From the NCBI RefSeq assembly GCF_024168485.1, contig NZ_JALJVY010000003.1:248001-312000 (forward strand): a stretch of DNA of 64,000 bases, written 5' to 3'. Source of the DNA: Sphingobium sp. OAS761 (GTDB lineage: Bacteria; Pseudomonadota; Alphaproteobacteria; Sphingomonadales; Sphingomonadaceae). Positions 9,909 through 17,736 of the stretch are shown here, one piece after another (position 1 is the stretch's first letter; every line of letters starts with the position of its first letter). The position numbers and the translations under genes were made by a program. The notes under the pieces are model-generated. The model did not search any database. It had not been told where the DNA came from and worked only from the letters and a program-made list of their open reading frames with translations.

Positions 9909-11579
9909 CTAATGGCCGCCGCTCGACCGGAAAGCGGGGCGCCAGCGGTGTCGCGCGGACCTTCTGCGGAGAGGTGGCAGAGTGGTCGAATGCGCCGCAC
10001 TCGAAATGCGGTTTACGGGTGACCGTAACGTGGGTTCGAATCCCACCCTCTCCGCCATCTTAAAATTTCCGGTTTTCGTAGCCTCTAACATACTGAAAAC
10101 CGGAGATGTTTTCGGGGTTCGAAATCCTCGATTCCGGGCATAGACAAGACGGCCGGCGAAGACCAGTTTCAGCACGGTTTGACGCTCTTCGAGTCGACCA
10201 TTTCTCCAAAGATTTGAAGGCTTTGTTACGAACTGCATGGCGAGTTCGAACATTTCATCGAAGGGTCTGGTCGGCTGAGCGGATTTGCCCTGTCTTTCGA
10301 TCAGCACCAGCTTCTCGCGTTCGAGTGCGTCGATGCGCTTTTCATAGGCGGCGATCACCGATTCATTGCTGGCCGATACGATGCGATCCAGCAGGCGCGC
10401 AACTTCCTCATCAGCCTTGGAGATGGCCCGCTGTAACCCTTGCGCGCTGTATTGCGCCTGAGCGCGCTGCAACTCCCATGCATCCTTGAACATCGCCGTG
10501 ACCACCTTCACCAGCGAAGGCGACGGCTCCAACTCATCGAGCAGTTCGACGAAGCGGCCTTCGATCTCATCGCGGCGAATGGATTTGCGATAGCTGCCGC
10601 AGTCCCGGTTGAAGCACATATAATAGCCATGCCGCTTGCCGGTCTTGCTGCGCGACCAGTTGGCGGTCAGCGGGTGCTCGCAGTCATCGCACTGGACGCA
10701 GCCGCGCAGCGGAAAGTCAGCACTGATATTCGCACGGGCTGGCGCATAGGCGCGGCCATTCAAGCGCTCCTGTATCTTCTCGAAGGTCTCGAAATCGACC
10801 AAGCCTTCATGCTTGCCCTTGCGAAGCGATATGCCCCAATCAGGGCGCTCGACCATGCCCGCGTAGATCACCCGGCTGAAAATGCGATTGACCGCTTGGA
10901 TGGTAACATGGCCATTGCCGCCCTTGGGAAAGTCGGGTTGGCTTTCGAAGAAGCGGGCGACCTCGGCCTGGGTCTGGAAACGCCCATTCGCATAGCCTTC
11001 CATCCCTTCTGCGATGATGGACGCGAAAGGTTCATCGCGCACCAGAAGCTTGCCGTGACCATCGATAAGTTCATAGCGATAGCCCATGCAGGCGATGAAG
11101 GGCCAATAGCCCTGCCGTATTCGCGCCTCCATGCGATTGCGCGTCTGTTCGGCATTTTTGCGGCGCTGCTCGCTTGCAAAGGCGGCTTCAACCACCTCCA
11201 TGAAATCATCTTCGGGATCGTCGCCATAATCACGGCTGGGCGATTCCAGATGGCCGCCCGCCGAGGCAATCGCCGCGCGCAATGCGAAATGGGTTTTAAC
11301 GCCGCGCGCCAGGCGCGAAATGTCGTCGATAATGACGTGGATACCATCCTTGCGGTGCTGGCGCACATAGGCTAGCAGTGCTTTCATGCCGGGGCGTTCC
11401 GCGAGACTTCCGGATACGGCCTTGTCCTCGAACGTACGCACGACCTGATAGCCCTTCAAACGGGCATATTCAGAGCAACGCGTCGCCTGACTTTCCGCGC
11501 CATGGCCTTTCTGCACCTGCGCCACCGAGGACACACGCACATAGATGACGGCTTTCTTTTCGTTCGCGCTGGCTGTCAT
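9909..11579 (-). CDS. large serine recombinase (site-specific integrase) of the mobile element
   Basis: 556 codons. The N-terminal resolvase domain reads AVIYVRVSSVAQVQKG (catalytic Ser in RVSS) and IIDDISRLARG; then come a recombinase domain (QGYWPFIACMGYRY, INRIFSRVIYAGMV), a zinc ribbon (CVQCDDCEHPLTANWS ... MCFNRDC) and a coiled coil. The last 40 or so codons (from AERVGFEPT) are the antisense of tRNA-Ser, so the natural C-terminus is probably near SPVFSMLEATKTGN, and the end of the frame belongs to the chromosomal target. Its ATG overlaps the preceding small gene (ATGA). It most likely catalyses integration and excision of the element. Confidence 0.9.
   Translation of the reverse strand: MTASANEKKAVIYVRVSSVAQVQKGHGAESQATRCSEYARLKGYQVVRTFEDKAVSGSLAERPGMKALLAYVRQHRKDGIHVIIDDISRLARGVKTHFALRAAIASAGGHLESPSRDYGDDPEDDFMEVVEAAFASEQRRKNAEQTRNRMEARIRQGYWPFIACMGYRYELIDGHGKLLVRDEPFASIIAEGMEGYANGRFQTQAEVARFFESQPDFPKGGNGHVTIQAVNRIFSRVIYAGMVERPDWGISLRKGKHEGLVDFETFEKIQERLNGRAYAPARANISADFPLRGCVQCDDCEHPLTANWSRSKTGKRHGYYMCFNRDCGSYRKSIRRDEIEGRFVELLDELEPSPSLVKVVTAMFKDAWELQRAQAQYSAQGLQRAISKADEEVARLLDRIVSASNESVIAAYEKRIDALEREKLVLIERQGKSAQPTRPFDEMFELAMQFVTKPSNLWRNGRLEERQTVLKLVFAGRLVYARNRGFRTPKTSPVFSMLEATKTGNFKMAERVGFEPTLRSPVNRISSAAHSTTLPPLRRRSARHRWRPAFRSSGGH
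9968..10057 (+). tRNA. tRNA-Ser (anticodon CGA)
   Basis: Acceptor stem GGAGAGG (9968-9974) pairs with CCTCTCC (10047-10053); the discriminator G and an encoded CCA follow. The anticodon loop CTCGAAA gives CGA. A long variable arm (TTACGGGTGACCGTAA) and the T-loop GGTTCGAATCC identify a class II serine tRNA. It sits at the left edge of a mobile element whose integrase frame crosses it on the other strand. Confidence 0.97.
10068..10104. repeat. 10-bp inverted repeat just downstream of tRNA-Ser
   Basis: TCCGGTTTTC (10068-10077) and GAAAACCGGA (10095-10104) are exact complements around a 17-base spacer, starting 11 bases after the tRNA 3' end and lying inside the recombinase C-terminal codons. 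It could be a tRNA terminator or part of the recombinase attachment site. Confidence 0.5.
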
Positions 11580-11929
11580 GACTCCCTCATATCGCGTGTG
11601 CCGCTAGCGGCCACGCCGTCAAAATGCCCCGTGAGCATGGGAAAGGACGATGATAGCATATCCCGCGACTCGCCCGTGCATTCGTCGGTATGACCGGCAG
11701 CTTTTCCACAGCCGATTTCATGCCGTCCGCGCGCGCTCTGTGCCTGCTGAACCGGATGAACGCCCCAGCCGATCTGGGCAAATGACAGGATCATGGACCA
11801 CAGTGCATTCAGCAGCGCCATCTTGTCGTCGTCGCTGATCGTATCGTCTTCGAACAAGGGCGCATAGATCGACAGATCGATCTCCACCCTTGGCCTTGCC
11901 TCTTGTGTCGTCAGGTCGGTGCCGGACAT
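11576..11929 (-). CDS. small protein translationally coupled to the integrase
   Basis: 117 residues, strong ribosome site AAGGAGG 7 bases before ATG at 11929. The first half (EIDLSIYAPLFEDDTISDDDKMALLNALWSMILSFAQIGWGVHPVQQ) looks like a compact helical domain; the second half is low in structure-forming residues. Its TGA overlaps the recombinase ATG as ATGA. I do not recognise the family; location suggests an accessory or regulator of the integrase. Confidence 0.65.
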   Translation of the reverse strand: MSGTDLTTQEARPRVEIDLSIYAPLFEDDTISDDDKMALLNALWSMILSFAQIGWGVHPVQQAQSARGRHEIGCGKAAGHTDECTGESRDMLSSSFPMLTGHFDGVAASGTRDMRES

Positions 11930-12015
11930 GTTTGCCTCCTTATGGCGTTCCCGCTTTCCTCGCCCGACCTCCTCTCAAATCGAACAGAACAAAAGAGGAA
12001 CATTAAGCCATAGAT

Positions 12016-12027
12016 CTACAATTGTAG
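12016..12027. promoter_or_regulatory. 12-bp palindrome in integrase-operon promoter region
   Basis: CTACAATTGTAG is a perfect palindrome in the A/T-rich gap 11930-12046, upstream of the integrase operon. On the minus strand it follows TTGA closely (TTGACTACAATTG), so a bound repressor would cover promoter elements. Confidence 0.4.
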
Positions 12028-12046
12028 TCAAGGAATATTTTCCTGT

Positions 12047-12409
12047 TCAGCGGTCGCGGTCGCGCCGATTACCTTGCTCGCGACCCTGGGAACGACCTTC
12101 GCGAAAGGCTTCCCGGCGCTGATCGCGGTCTGGCCCTTGTCCGCGTTCTTCGCGGCGCAATTCCTGCGTCCGTTCATAGCTTTTACGGGCAAGCTCGGAG
12201 ACACGCAGCAGGTCAGGGCCGGAGAAGCTGTGCGTATCGCGCAGCTCGCCATCCTTGTCCTTATAGGTGCGGCTCAGGGTGGCGGAATAATAAGCTCCGT
12301 TCTCGGACTCGTTACGCCAGATGCTGGATTTCAAATTTCCATCCCGCAGCGTTTCGCGCGGGCCGTTGCTTTCGCTGTCCATGTCATAGTCTCCTTTCCG
12401 TTTGCTCAT
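12047..12409 (-). CDS. hypothetical charged protein of mobile elements
   Basis: 120 residues from ATG 12409, which overlaps the upstream TGA as ATGA; an inner ATG at 12382 has a better ribosome site (AAAGGAGA) and would give 111 residues starting MDSESNGP. The N-terminal part (NLKSSIWRNESENGAYYSATLSRTYKDKDGELRDT) resembles small single-strand-binding-like or DUF-type proteins seen beside tra genes, followed by a basic/acidic C-terminal tail rich in R, E, Q and D. Function unknown. Confidence 0.65.
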   Translation of the reverse strand: MSKRKGDYDMDSESNGPRETLRDGNLKSSIWRNESENGAYYSATLSRTYKDKDGELRDTHSFSGPDLLRVSELARKSYERTQELRREERGQGPDRDQRREAFREGRSQGREQGNRRDRDR

Positions 12410-12702
12410 ATGCCGCGAGACTTGGCGCGCGCGGCGCGCCGTTCTTCGTTCCATTGCTGTTCGAAAGCCGCACTGTCTGATCCAAGCGCCAATTCCGGCG
12501 ATGGACGCAGCACGGGCCGCGCCTGCTGGCGCTTCACCATGAAAGACTCGCGCCGCGCGGCCCGGTCTGAATTGTCATGCACGCTGGCCTCGAATGCTGG
12601 GCGCGAGGAGCCTGCCCGCTCGTAGAGCGGATTGTCGGCACGCAGGTCGGGACGTTCATGCGCGAAGGACGCGCGGGTTGGAGGTGTTGTTCTATCTGTC
12701 AT
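12406..12702 (-). CDS. hypothetical protein in coupling-protein operon
   Basis: 98 residues beginning MTDRTTPPTRASF at the ATG overlapping the TraG-like stop (TGATG). Composition is polar and Arg-rich, with no hydrophobic core longer than a few residues, so it may be intrinsically disordered. Its ORF could extend to 12738 but those codons overlap the coupling-protein gene. Family not recognised; position between traG and the next small gene suggests a conjugation accessory. Confidence 0.6.
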   Translation of the reverse strand: MTDRTTPPTRASFAHERPDLRADNPLYERAGSSRPAFEASVHDNSDRAARRESFMVKRQQARPVLRPSPELALGSDSAAFEQQWNEERRAARAKSRGI

Positions 12703-14045
12703 CATTCCCACCATTTGAGAGGTTCGATATAAGTCCACATGCCGTCCGCAAATTGCGGCAGATCGGCATATTCGGGAGGAACCGGCTCGCGGATCACGCG
12801 CTTCCAGGCATGGCCGAAGCGTGTCTTGACGCGCACCCTGTCGAGCGGCGGATAATAGGGATTGGGATGGAATTTCCCTGCCATGAACCGCTGTTCGTAA
12901 TAAATTTTTCGATCCGCTTCGATTGGATGGAGCAAGCCATCGGCGAAGATGATTTGCTTGCCGGGGGCCATTTGGAGAATCTCAGCAGGCGTGCGAAGCT
13001 GTCTTCGCATTTTCGAGCGCATGCCCGCCATTTCGGAATGATGGGCATAATCCATTATGGCTCCGAAACTGTCCGCGCCATCCAACATCCGCTTCATGGC
13101 CTGGTCTGCGGCGTGGCGCGACCGCGCCTGTTCCTTCTCATCGTCATAGAACAGAGTCTGCATGCCGAGCATGTTCGATAGCGTGGTCGCGGTCTTCTCG
13201 TCGCGGACCGCGAAGTAGCAGCGGACAGGCGCGCTTGCCGTGATGATCGCTTCACCGTTCGGGATCAGGGTATCCAATTGCTTGCTGCTCTGAATCACGC
13301 CGACCGGGCGTATACCCATCCCGGCATCGACCGTGTAAAGATCGGCGGCGAGAGCAAAGCCCTTGGAATCCCCGTTCGCGAGGACGGCCATTTCATCGAG
13401 CAGCCAGGTTTGCCGGGGTGCCTGCGGTGCGCGGGACTTGTAGATTTTGGCGGCCACGAAATGGCCTTTGAGGGCCGGGTTCCATGGCCCTACATGCCCC
13501 GGCTGCACCATCAAACTTATGACGTAGCGAATGTGGGGATCAGTGGTCTGTTCATAGGAGAAGTCAAAGGGAGGTGATACCGCGTCGAGCAGCAAAGGGT
13601 CGCTGTAACAGGCAAATGCCTTGAAAAGTTCACCCAATATGCCCTGATAGCCTCCGCTGCTGTCATTGCGCGCGTTAGCGATTTCTTCCTCGATCCTTGC
13701 GGATATCGGATAGCCCGCCTCCTGCATCTCGAAGGCGAAGTCGAGCCATTCTTCCCCGCCTTTGGGTATGAGATACATGGCATCGAGAATGTGACGAATT
13801 TCAAGCTGGCCATGGATACGAACGCAGGTGAGAATGAGACCTTCCAGGAACTCACGAGCACGCTGCTCGAAAAATGCGCCGTTGGCCGAGCCTGACGCTG
13901 ATATCATGTTCCGGCAGAACAGCTTGCAGTCGGCGACCAGCGTCGGGCTGTCGGATCGAAGATAGTCCACGATATTGATGCGATGATGCTTGCGCCCATG
14001 CATTCCGGTCGGGTTCCAGTTGATGCGATGCTTGCGACGGGTCAT
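12702..14045 (-). CDS. TraG/VirD4-like coupling protein, C-terminal part
   Basis: 447 residues. It starts MTRRKHRINWNPTGMHG, continues HHRINIVDYLRSDSPTLVADCKLFCRNMI, and contains TWLLDEMAVLANG (Walker B-like LLDE) and GIRPVGVIQSSKQLD, as in the TraG/TraM-recognition part of coupling proteins that deliver the relaxase-DNA complex to the secretion channel. The Walker A portion is not here but in the preceding overlapping frame (14042-14335), so the protein is split. Either ribosomal frameshifting or coupled reinitiation would be needed for two interacting halves; a frameshift mutation is the simpler reading. Confidence 0.75.
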   Translation of the reverse strand: MTRRKHRINWNPTGMHGRKHHRINIVDYLRSDSPTLVADCKLFCRNMISASGSANGAFFEQRAREFLEGLILTCVRIHGQLEIRHILDAMYLIPKGGEEWLDFAFEMQEAGYPISARIEEEIANARNDSSGGYQGILGELFKAFACYSDPLLLDAVSPPFDFSYEQTTDPHIRYVISLMVQPGHVGPWNPALKGHFVAAKIYKSRAPQAPRQTWLLDEMAVLANGDSKGFALAADLYTVDAGMGIRPVGVIQSSKQLDTLIPNGEAIITASAPVRCYFAVRDEKTATTLSNMLGMQTLFYDDEKEQARSRHAADQAMKRMLDGADSFGAIMDYAHHSEMAGMRSKMRRQLRTPAEILQMAPGKQIIFADGLLHPIEADRKIYYEQRFMAGKFHPNPYYPPLDRVRVKTRFGHAWKRVIREPVPPEYADLPQFADGMWTYIEPLKWWE

Positions 14046-14335
14046 TGACCTTCCCCGAGGCAGGTCATTTCACCCTTGATGTCCAACTGGACGACATTGT
14101 GATCTTCACAGCCCACGCCACAAGCCGCGAACGCCAGCCATGTCTGCATCTTGCCGCCGCGCCCGCCCGCGCACAGGATCACGCCGCCCAGTCCCGAATG
14201 CCACAAAGGTCGATCATCCAGAAAGCCGATCAGCAGAGCGTCAGGCGTTCTCGTAAAATATCCGGCGGCGGCGATTTCATCCTCGTCGGCCCAGTCGGCG
14301 GAGCCATGAGGATATAGGGTATTGATATCGTCCAT
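14042..14335 (-). CDS. TraG/VirD4-like coupling protein, N-terminal part (frame broken)
   Basis: 97 residues with good ribosome site GGAGACAA. It contains ALLIGFLDDRPLWHSG, a Walker A-like stretch CAGGRGGKMQT and NVVQLDIKGEMTCLG, which in intact relatives runs straight into the segment now starting at 14045. The frame ends with TGA overlapping the next ATG (ATGA). No transmembrane helix precedes the ATPase motif. Probably the 5' part of a single ancestral gene. Confidence 0.65.
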   Translation of the reverse strand: MDDINTLYPHGSADWADEDEIAAAGYFTRTPDALLIGFLDDRPLWHSGLGGVILCAGGRGGKMQTWLAFAACGVGCEDHNVVQLDIKGEMTCLGEGQ

Positions 14336-14362
14336 GACATTTGTCTCCTGTAACCAGAGAGG

Positions 14363-14665
14363 TCAGCGACCGAATAGCTTGCGGGAAATTTTCATCAGCC
14401 CGACATGAACGGTCATCGCCATGATCATGACAGAAAGGCCGAACGAGCCGACCGCGCTCCCAATGACCCAGAGGAACCAGAAGAAGCCTGACCATGCCTC
14501 GCCATATTTTTCTGCGGCGTAGCTGAGTACAAACCCTTGGGTGAACTCGAACAGCAACGGTCCCATGAAGAAGGCCAGAAGGCCGCCAGCGGCATATTCG
14601 AAAAGATCGCCGCCGCGCTTGAATGCGCTCTTGCCCGAAGAACTCGAAGTGCTGGTATCGTGCAT
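14363..14665 (-). CDS. small inner-membrane protein, function unknown
   Basis: 100 residues, ribosome site AAGGAGG 6-7 bases before the ATG. A Ser-rich N-terminus is followed by two hydrophobic segments (about 27-48 GGLLAFFMGPLLFEFTQGF and 63-88 FFWFLWVIGSAVGSFGLSVM). It precedes the split coupling protein gene by 28 bases and follows a lipoprotein gene by 14, so it is in one operon with them. Family not recognised. Confidence 0.7.
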   Translation of the reverse strand: MHDTSTSSSSGKSAFKRGGDLFEYAAGGLLAFFMGPLLFEFTQGFVLSYAAEKYGEAWSGFFWFLWVIGSAVGSFGLSVMIMAMTVHVGLMKISRKLFGR

Positions 14666-14678
14666 GACAATCCTCCTT

Positions 14679-15365
14679 TCAAAAGCCCGAGGAGATGGAA
14701 ACGTCGCTTGCGCCAGCGGCGAGGAGCCACGAGCGAACGGCCGATGACAGGGTGGCGATCTCTTGAGAGGTCAACTGGCGCTGTCCTTCCCCGGTGAGGC
14801 CCGCGCCGAAAATGCGCGCGCGGCACCCTTTGAGGGGCGTGCCTAGCGGCGCTGGCAGTTGCGCTTTACCCGAAACGAGGCTGCGCCAGTCCGAGAATTC
14901 CGGCTCTTCCACCAGAAGATCTGTTGCGGCGATCAGTGCGCCTCGCCCGTCCGGTCCACAATCGAACCCGCCATTGCTCAGCAGGAAGAGGATATTGCTT
15001 TCATTCTGGGCCTGTTCGGGATGATCGCCCATCGCCATGATACGCCGATAGACCTCATTCGCGACCGCGAGCGGACGGTGTTGGCGATCAAGGAGCATGA
15101 TTTGGGGTAGAACCAGTTCGGTGCGCCGACGACCGATGAAGTAGAGTTTCACCTTATCGCCAAGCTGCATGTCGCTGGCGAGCATCTCCGCCCGCATTTT
15201 GCGGGCAACACGCTCGCGCAGCATCGCATTTGTGCGAATGCCGAAACTGCCGCTGTCATCGATGGCGAGGACATGTTGCGCGGGACGCATTGGCCTGATG
15301 TCAGGCTTGTCATCGCACGCAGCGAGCATGAGGCAGCCCAACCCAATAAGGCGGTGCAGGCTCAT
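14679..15365 (-). CDS. lipoprotein with von Willebrand A-like domain
   Basis: 228 residues. The N-terminus MSLHRLIGLGCLMLAAC is a lipoprotein signal with lipobox LAAC (Cys17). The mature part starts a domain with HVLAIDDSGSFG, a DxSxS metal-site motif of vWA folds, followed by KLYFIGRRRTEL and NILFLLSNGGFD, matching the strand order of such domains. It is therefore probably anchored in the periplasm and may bind a partner via a metal ion. Its ATG overlaps the stop of the upstream membrane-protein gene (ATGA). No known conjugation protein of this type comes to mind. Confidence 0.6.
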   Translation of the reverse strand: MSLHRLIGLGCLMLAACDDKPDIRPMRPAQHVLAIDDSGSFGIRTNAMLRERVARKMRAEMLASDMQLGDKVKLYFIGRRRTELVLPQIMLLDRQHRPLAVANEVYRRIMAMGDHPEQAQNESNILFLLSNGGFDCGPDGRGALIAATDLLVEEPEFSDWRSLVSGKAQLPAPLGTPLKGCRARIFGAGLTGEGQRQLTSQEIATLSSAVRSWLLAAGASDVSISSGF

Positions 15366-16621
15366 TTCGTTTTCCCCTTGGCAGGAGACAGCGCGGCGCG
15401 GATGCGCGAATAGATGGCGGATGGCTCTGAGCTCTCTTCCAACCGCTCGATTTTCTTCCGCAGAACGTCGCGGTCGTAGGACAACGCCTCCTCCGTCAAT
15501 GGGTCAGGAATGAGATTTGGCTTGGGAGCACCATATAGGTCGAGTTGTGTCAGCAGTTTGTGACCCGCAGCAATGGAACCGGCGCACAGCGCCGAGACGC
15601 GGCGAGCGGTGATGAGGTCGATATCGGCGAGATCGCGCCGAACTGCCTCAAGTTCATTCTGGCGCGATACCAACGCGGCGGTGTCAGCGAGATGTTCGCG
15701 TTCCAGCCGGGCGGCATCAGCCCGCAAAGACAATGACTTTGATAGCTGGCCGAACAGTTCCCTGATCCGGCCCAGCGAATGATGCGAGCCCACCCACGCG
15801 AGCAAACCCGCACTGCCGAACACCAGCGCCAGGCCCAGCGAACCGAAGAAGCCAATACCTCCGGTGTCGGTGACATCGAAATTGGCTGCCGACGCACTGT
15901 CATACAACGAGCGGAAGATCGCATTACCGACAAAGGCCGCCGATCCCGCAAGAAAGCAGCCAATGGCAACGCGGCTGGCTTTGCGTATCAGCGATTTGGT
16001 TCGCTCGCCGGCATCCTGAAATGACCACGCACCGCCGATGATCGCGGTGAAGCATACCAGTGCAAGAATGCCGTTCGACATCGCTTGTGTGGGCGACCCC
16101 AGAACCGGCTCCAAGGCGATGTTGAGCGCGCTGTGGAAAAGCACGATCTCGATCGCTACGACAATGCCTGCACTTGTCATATGAGCTACAAGCTTGATTG
16201 CATTTGGAACGACAGCACCCGCTTCGCGGCGCGTCTGGACAATGCGCGCCGTTATGGTGCGCGCAGCTGGCGTGGTGGCATTGCCCGCCAGCAGCGTCCC
16301 ATCGTCCAGCCCGGCAGTGTCGAGAACTCTGACATAGCCCCACAGTCGGGCGGGCTCGGCTCGGACAACTTCCTGGCGCAGGTCCATGCGTGCCAGCAAA
16401 GCCTCCGTCTGTTCCAGCAGTCCTCTTTCGCGGTTGGTCAGGCCGTCCCACAGATGACCGCGCAACTCCAGGATCAGCCCCATAGGCGTGGCCACGAAGC
16501 TGCGGCCCCCCTCGCGGATAGCGGCTTCGGCTGCGCTCGCCAGCGCGGCATTTTCTAAGGCAAAAGCGTCCTCACGACCGGAAGCAGCCATGCTGTTCCG
16601 GTCCCCAAATGGATAGGCCAT
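15362..16621 (-). CDS. multi-pass membrane protein with coiled coil, function unknown
   Basis: 419 residues; ribosome site GGAGGAG 9 bases upstream of ATG. Residues 1-130 are soluble and helical; four to five hydrophobic segments follow (about 142-165, 178-198, 218-236, 255-285), then a coiled-coil-like stretch (ADAARLEREHLADTAALVSRQNELEAVRRDLADID) and a charged tail. It is translationally coupled to the vWA-like lipoprotein. The two plus the small membrane protein look like one envelope complex. Confidence 0.7.
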   Translation of the reverse strand: MAYPFGDRNSMAASGREDAFALENAALASAAEAAIREGGRSFVATPMGLILELRGHLWDGLTNRERGLLEQTEALLARMDLRQEVVRAEPARLWGYVRVLDTAGLDDGTLLAGNATTPAARTITARIVQTRREAGAVVPNAIKLVAHMTSAGIVVAIEIVLFHSALNIALEPVLGSPTQAMSNGILALVCFTAIIGGAWSFQDAGERTKSLIRKASRVAIGCFLAGSAAFVGNAIFRSLYDSASAANFDVTDTGGIGFFGSLGLALVFGSAGLLAWVGSHHSLGRIRELFGQLSKSLSLRADAARLEREHLADTAALVSRQNELEAVRRDLADIDLITARRVSALCAGSIAAGHKLLTQLDLYGAPKPNLIPDPLTEEALSYDRDVLRKKIERLEESSEPSAIYSRIRAALSPAKGKTK

Positions 16622-16664
16622 GACATTGAACTCCTCCGGTGCGAATCACCGATAAAGGAGCTAT

Positions 16665-16712
16665 GCCATAGGTGGCTGACACCATCAAGAAAAAGTGTAA
16701 GCCACCTATGGC
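16665..16712. repeat. perfect 13-bp inverted repeat
   Basis: GCCATAGGTGGCT (16665-16677) and AGCCACCTATGGC (16700-16712) flank 22 bases. The right arm includes the stop codon of the RHH-like gene; the left arm lies 44 bases upstream of the membrane-protein start. No U tract follows on the minus strand, so it may be an operator or an attenuator. Confidence 0.6.
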
Positions 16713-17206
16713 TGTTGGGAGGGTTCTACATCCGTGTCGGCTTCGAGATCATATTGGGCATCAATCGCAGCTAGCACGACGCTAGCCAGCCAAGTGGCCT
16801 TCGGAACGCCTTGCGCTAGCGCAAGGCGCTCAAGCTTATCTAGAGCATCAGGAGGCAGCCGGAAATTTACAAGCTTGGTTTTACGATTGACCTCGGCGCG
16901 ATGGCCCTTGCTCGGATCAGGTAATTCCGCAGCTTTACGATATATCCTTCTGTGGTCTTCTCGCTTCTTCAGCTTAAATCCATGTCTCCCAAGGAGATCC
17001 TCTACTTCCTTAATTGTTACAATTTTCTCAGCTGGATCAGCGGGTTCTGATCCACCCTTGTCGAGTACGCGCCTCAATTCGGCCGAGGTCGCTGCCTCCT
17101 CCAACGCAAGGCCGTGCTTCTCAAGCATGCCTTCGATATCCTTCAGTGTAACATGAACCGGCAGAATATTACCAGTTTTCTGAAGCTTATCCGCCATTTG
17201 CACCAT
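16706..17206 (-). CDS. hypothetical protein with ribbon-helix-helix-like C-terminal domain
   Basis: 166 residues (a second ATG three codons in is equally possible). Two repeated segments, TLKDIEGMLEKHGLALEE (about 21-38) and TIKEVEDLLGRHGFKLKK (about 64-81), look like an internal duplication. The C-terminal KLVNFRLPPDALDKLERLA followed by LAQGVPKATWLASVVLAAI resembles an RHH DNA-binding unit. The 13-bp inverted repeat at its end could be its own target. Heads the operon for the envelope module. Confidence 0.6.
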   Translation of the reverse strand: MVQMADKLQKTGNILPVHVTLKDIEGMLEKHGLALEEAATSAELRRVLDKGGSEPADPAEKIVTIKEVEDLLGRHGFKLKKREDHRRIYRKAAELPDPSKGHRAEVNRKTKLVNFRLPPDALDKLERLALAQGVPKATWLASVVLAAIDAQYDLEADTDVEPSQQP

Positions 17207-17448
17207 ACTTCCACAATCTGCGAGCGGCTCACTCTCCAGCGCCCGTCTGGGAGAACTCTGCCCACCTGCTCTGGGATCAGGGGGTGGTTTAGCATCTCCT
17301 GCCCTAAATGCTAACGCTACATCATTCTGCGCAAATGCAGGCTCTCGAAGACGAATCCGGTCAGACCAAGGGATTTATCGAGGTGTTCAATCGGATTTGT
17401 CGATCTATAAGGTCATGCCATTGGAAAGGCCAGACGGGGAAGGTGGCT

Positions 17449-17736
17449 ATGCCCGAGTTCAGAATCATCCAGTTTCACTCGACGGAGCGAGGCATGCTCA
17501 ATGTCCTTGCCGATGACATCTTGGACAATCATGCCGAGTTCGTGAATGCGCTGGCTGATTTCAAGCTGCTGGAAGGGCGCGCTACTTTTCTCGGCTCTGG
17601 CGAATCCGAAATCGAGCGTATAACCCTGAAAATAAGCTACAAAGAGCTTGATAAAGAGAAGATGGAAGAGATCGAGCAAATACTCGAAATCGCAAGGGGG
17701 TTCTCATCCATATCAGTAACTTTGCACGATGAATGA
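17449..17736 (+). CDS. hypothetical protein (95 residues)
   Basis: The start at 17449 has a GGGGAAGG ribosome site 5 bases upstream; the frame is open further to 17308 but without a good site. The protein (MPEFRIIQFHSTERGMLNV... SISVTLHDE) is mixed alpha/beta with IERITLKISYKEL. It does not resemble a family I know. Its 3' 155 bases overlap the tail of the convergent AT-rich gene, and base composition says this strand is the genuine one there. Confidence 0.55.
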   Translation: MPEFRIIQFHSTERGMLNVLADDILDNHAEFVNALADFKLLEGRATFLGSGESEIERITLKISYKELDKEKMEEIEQILEIARGFSSISVTLHDE

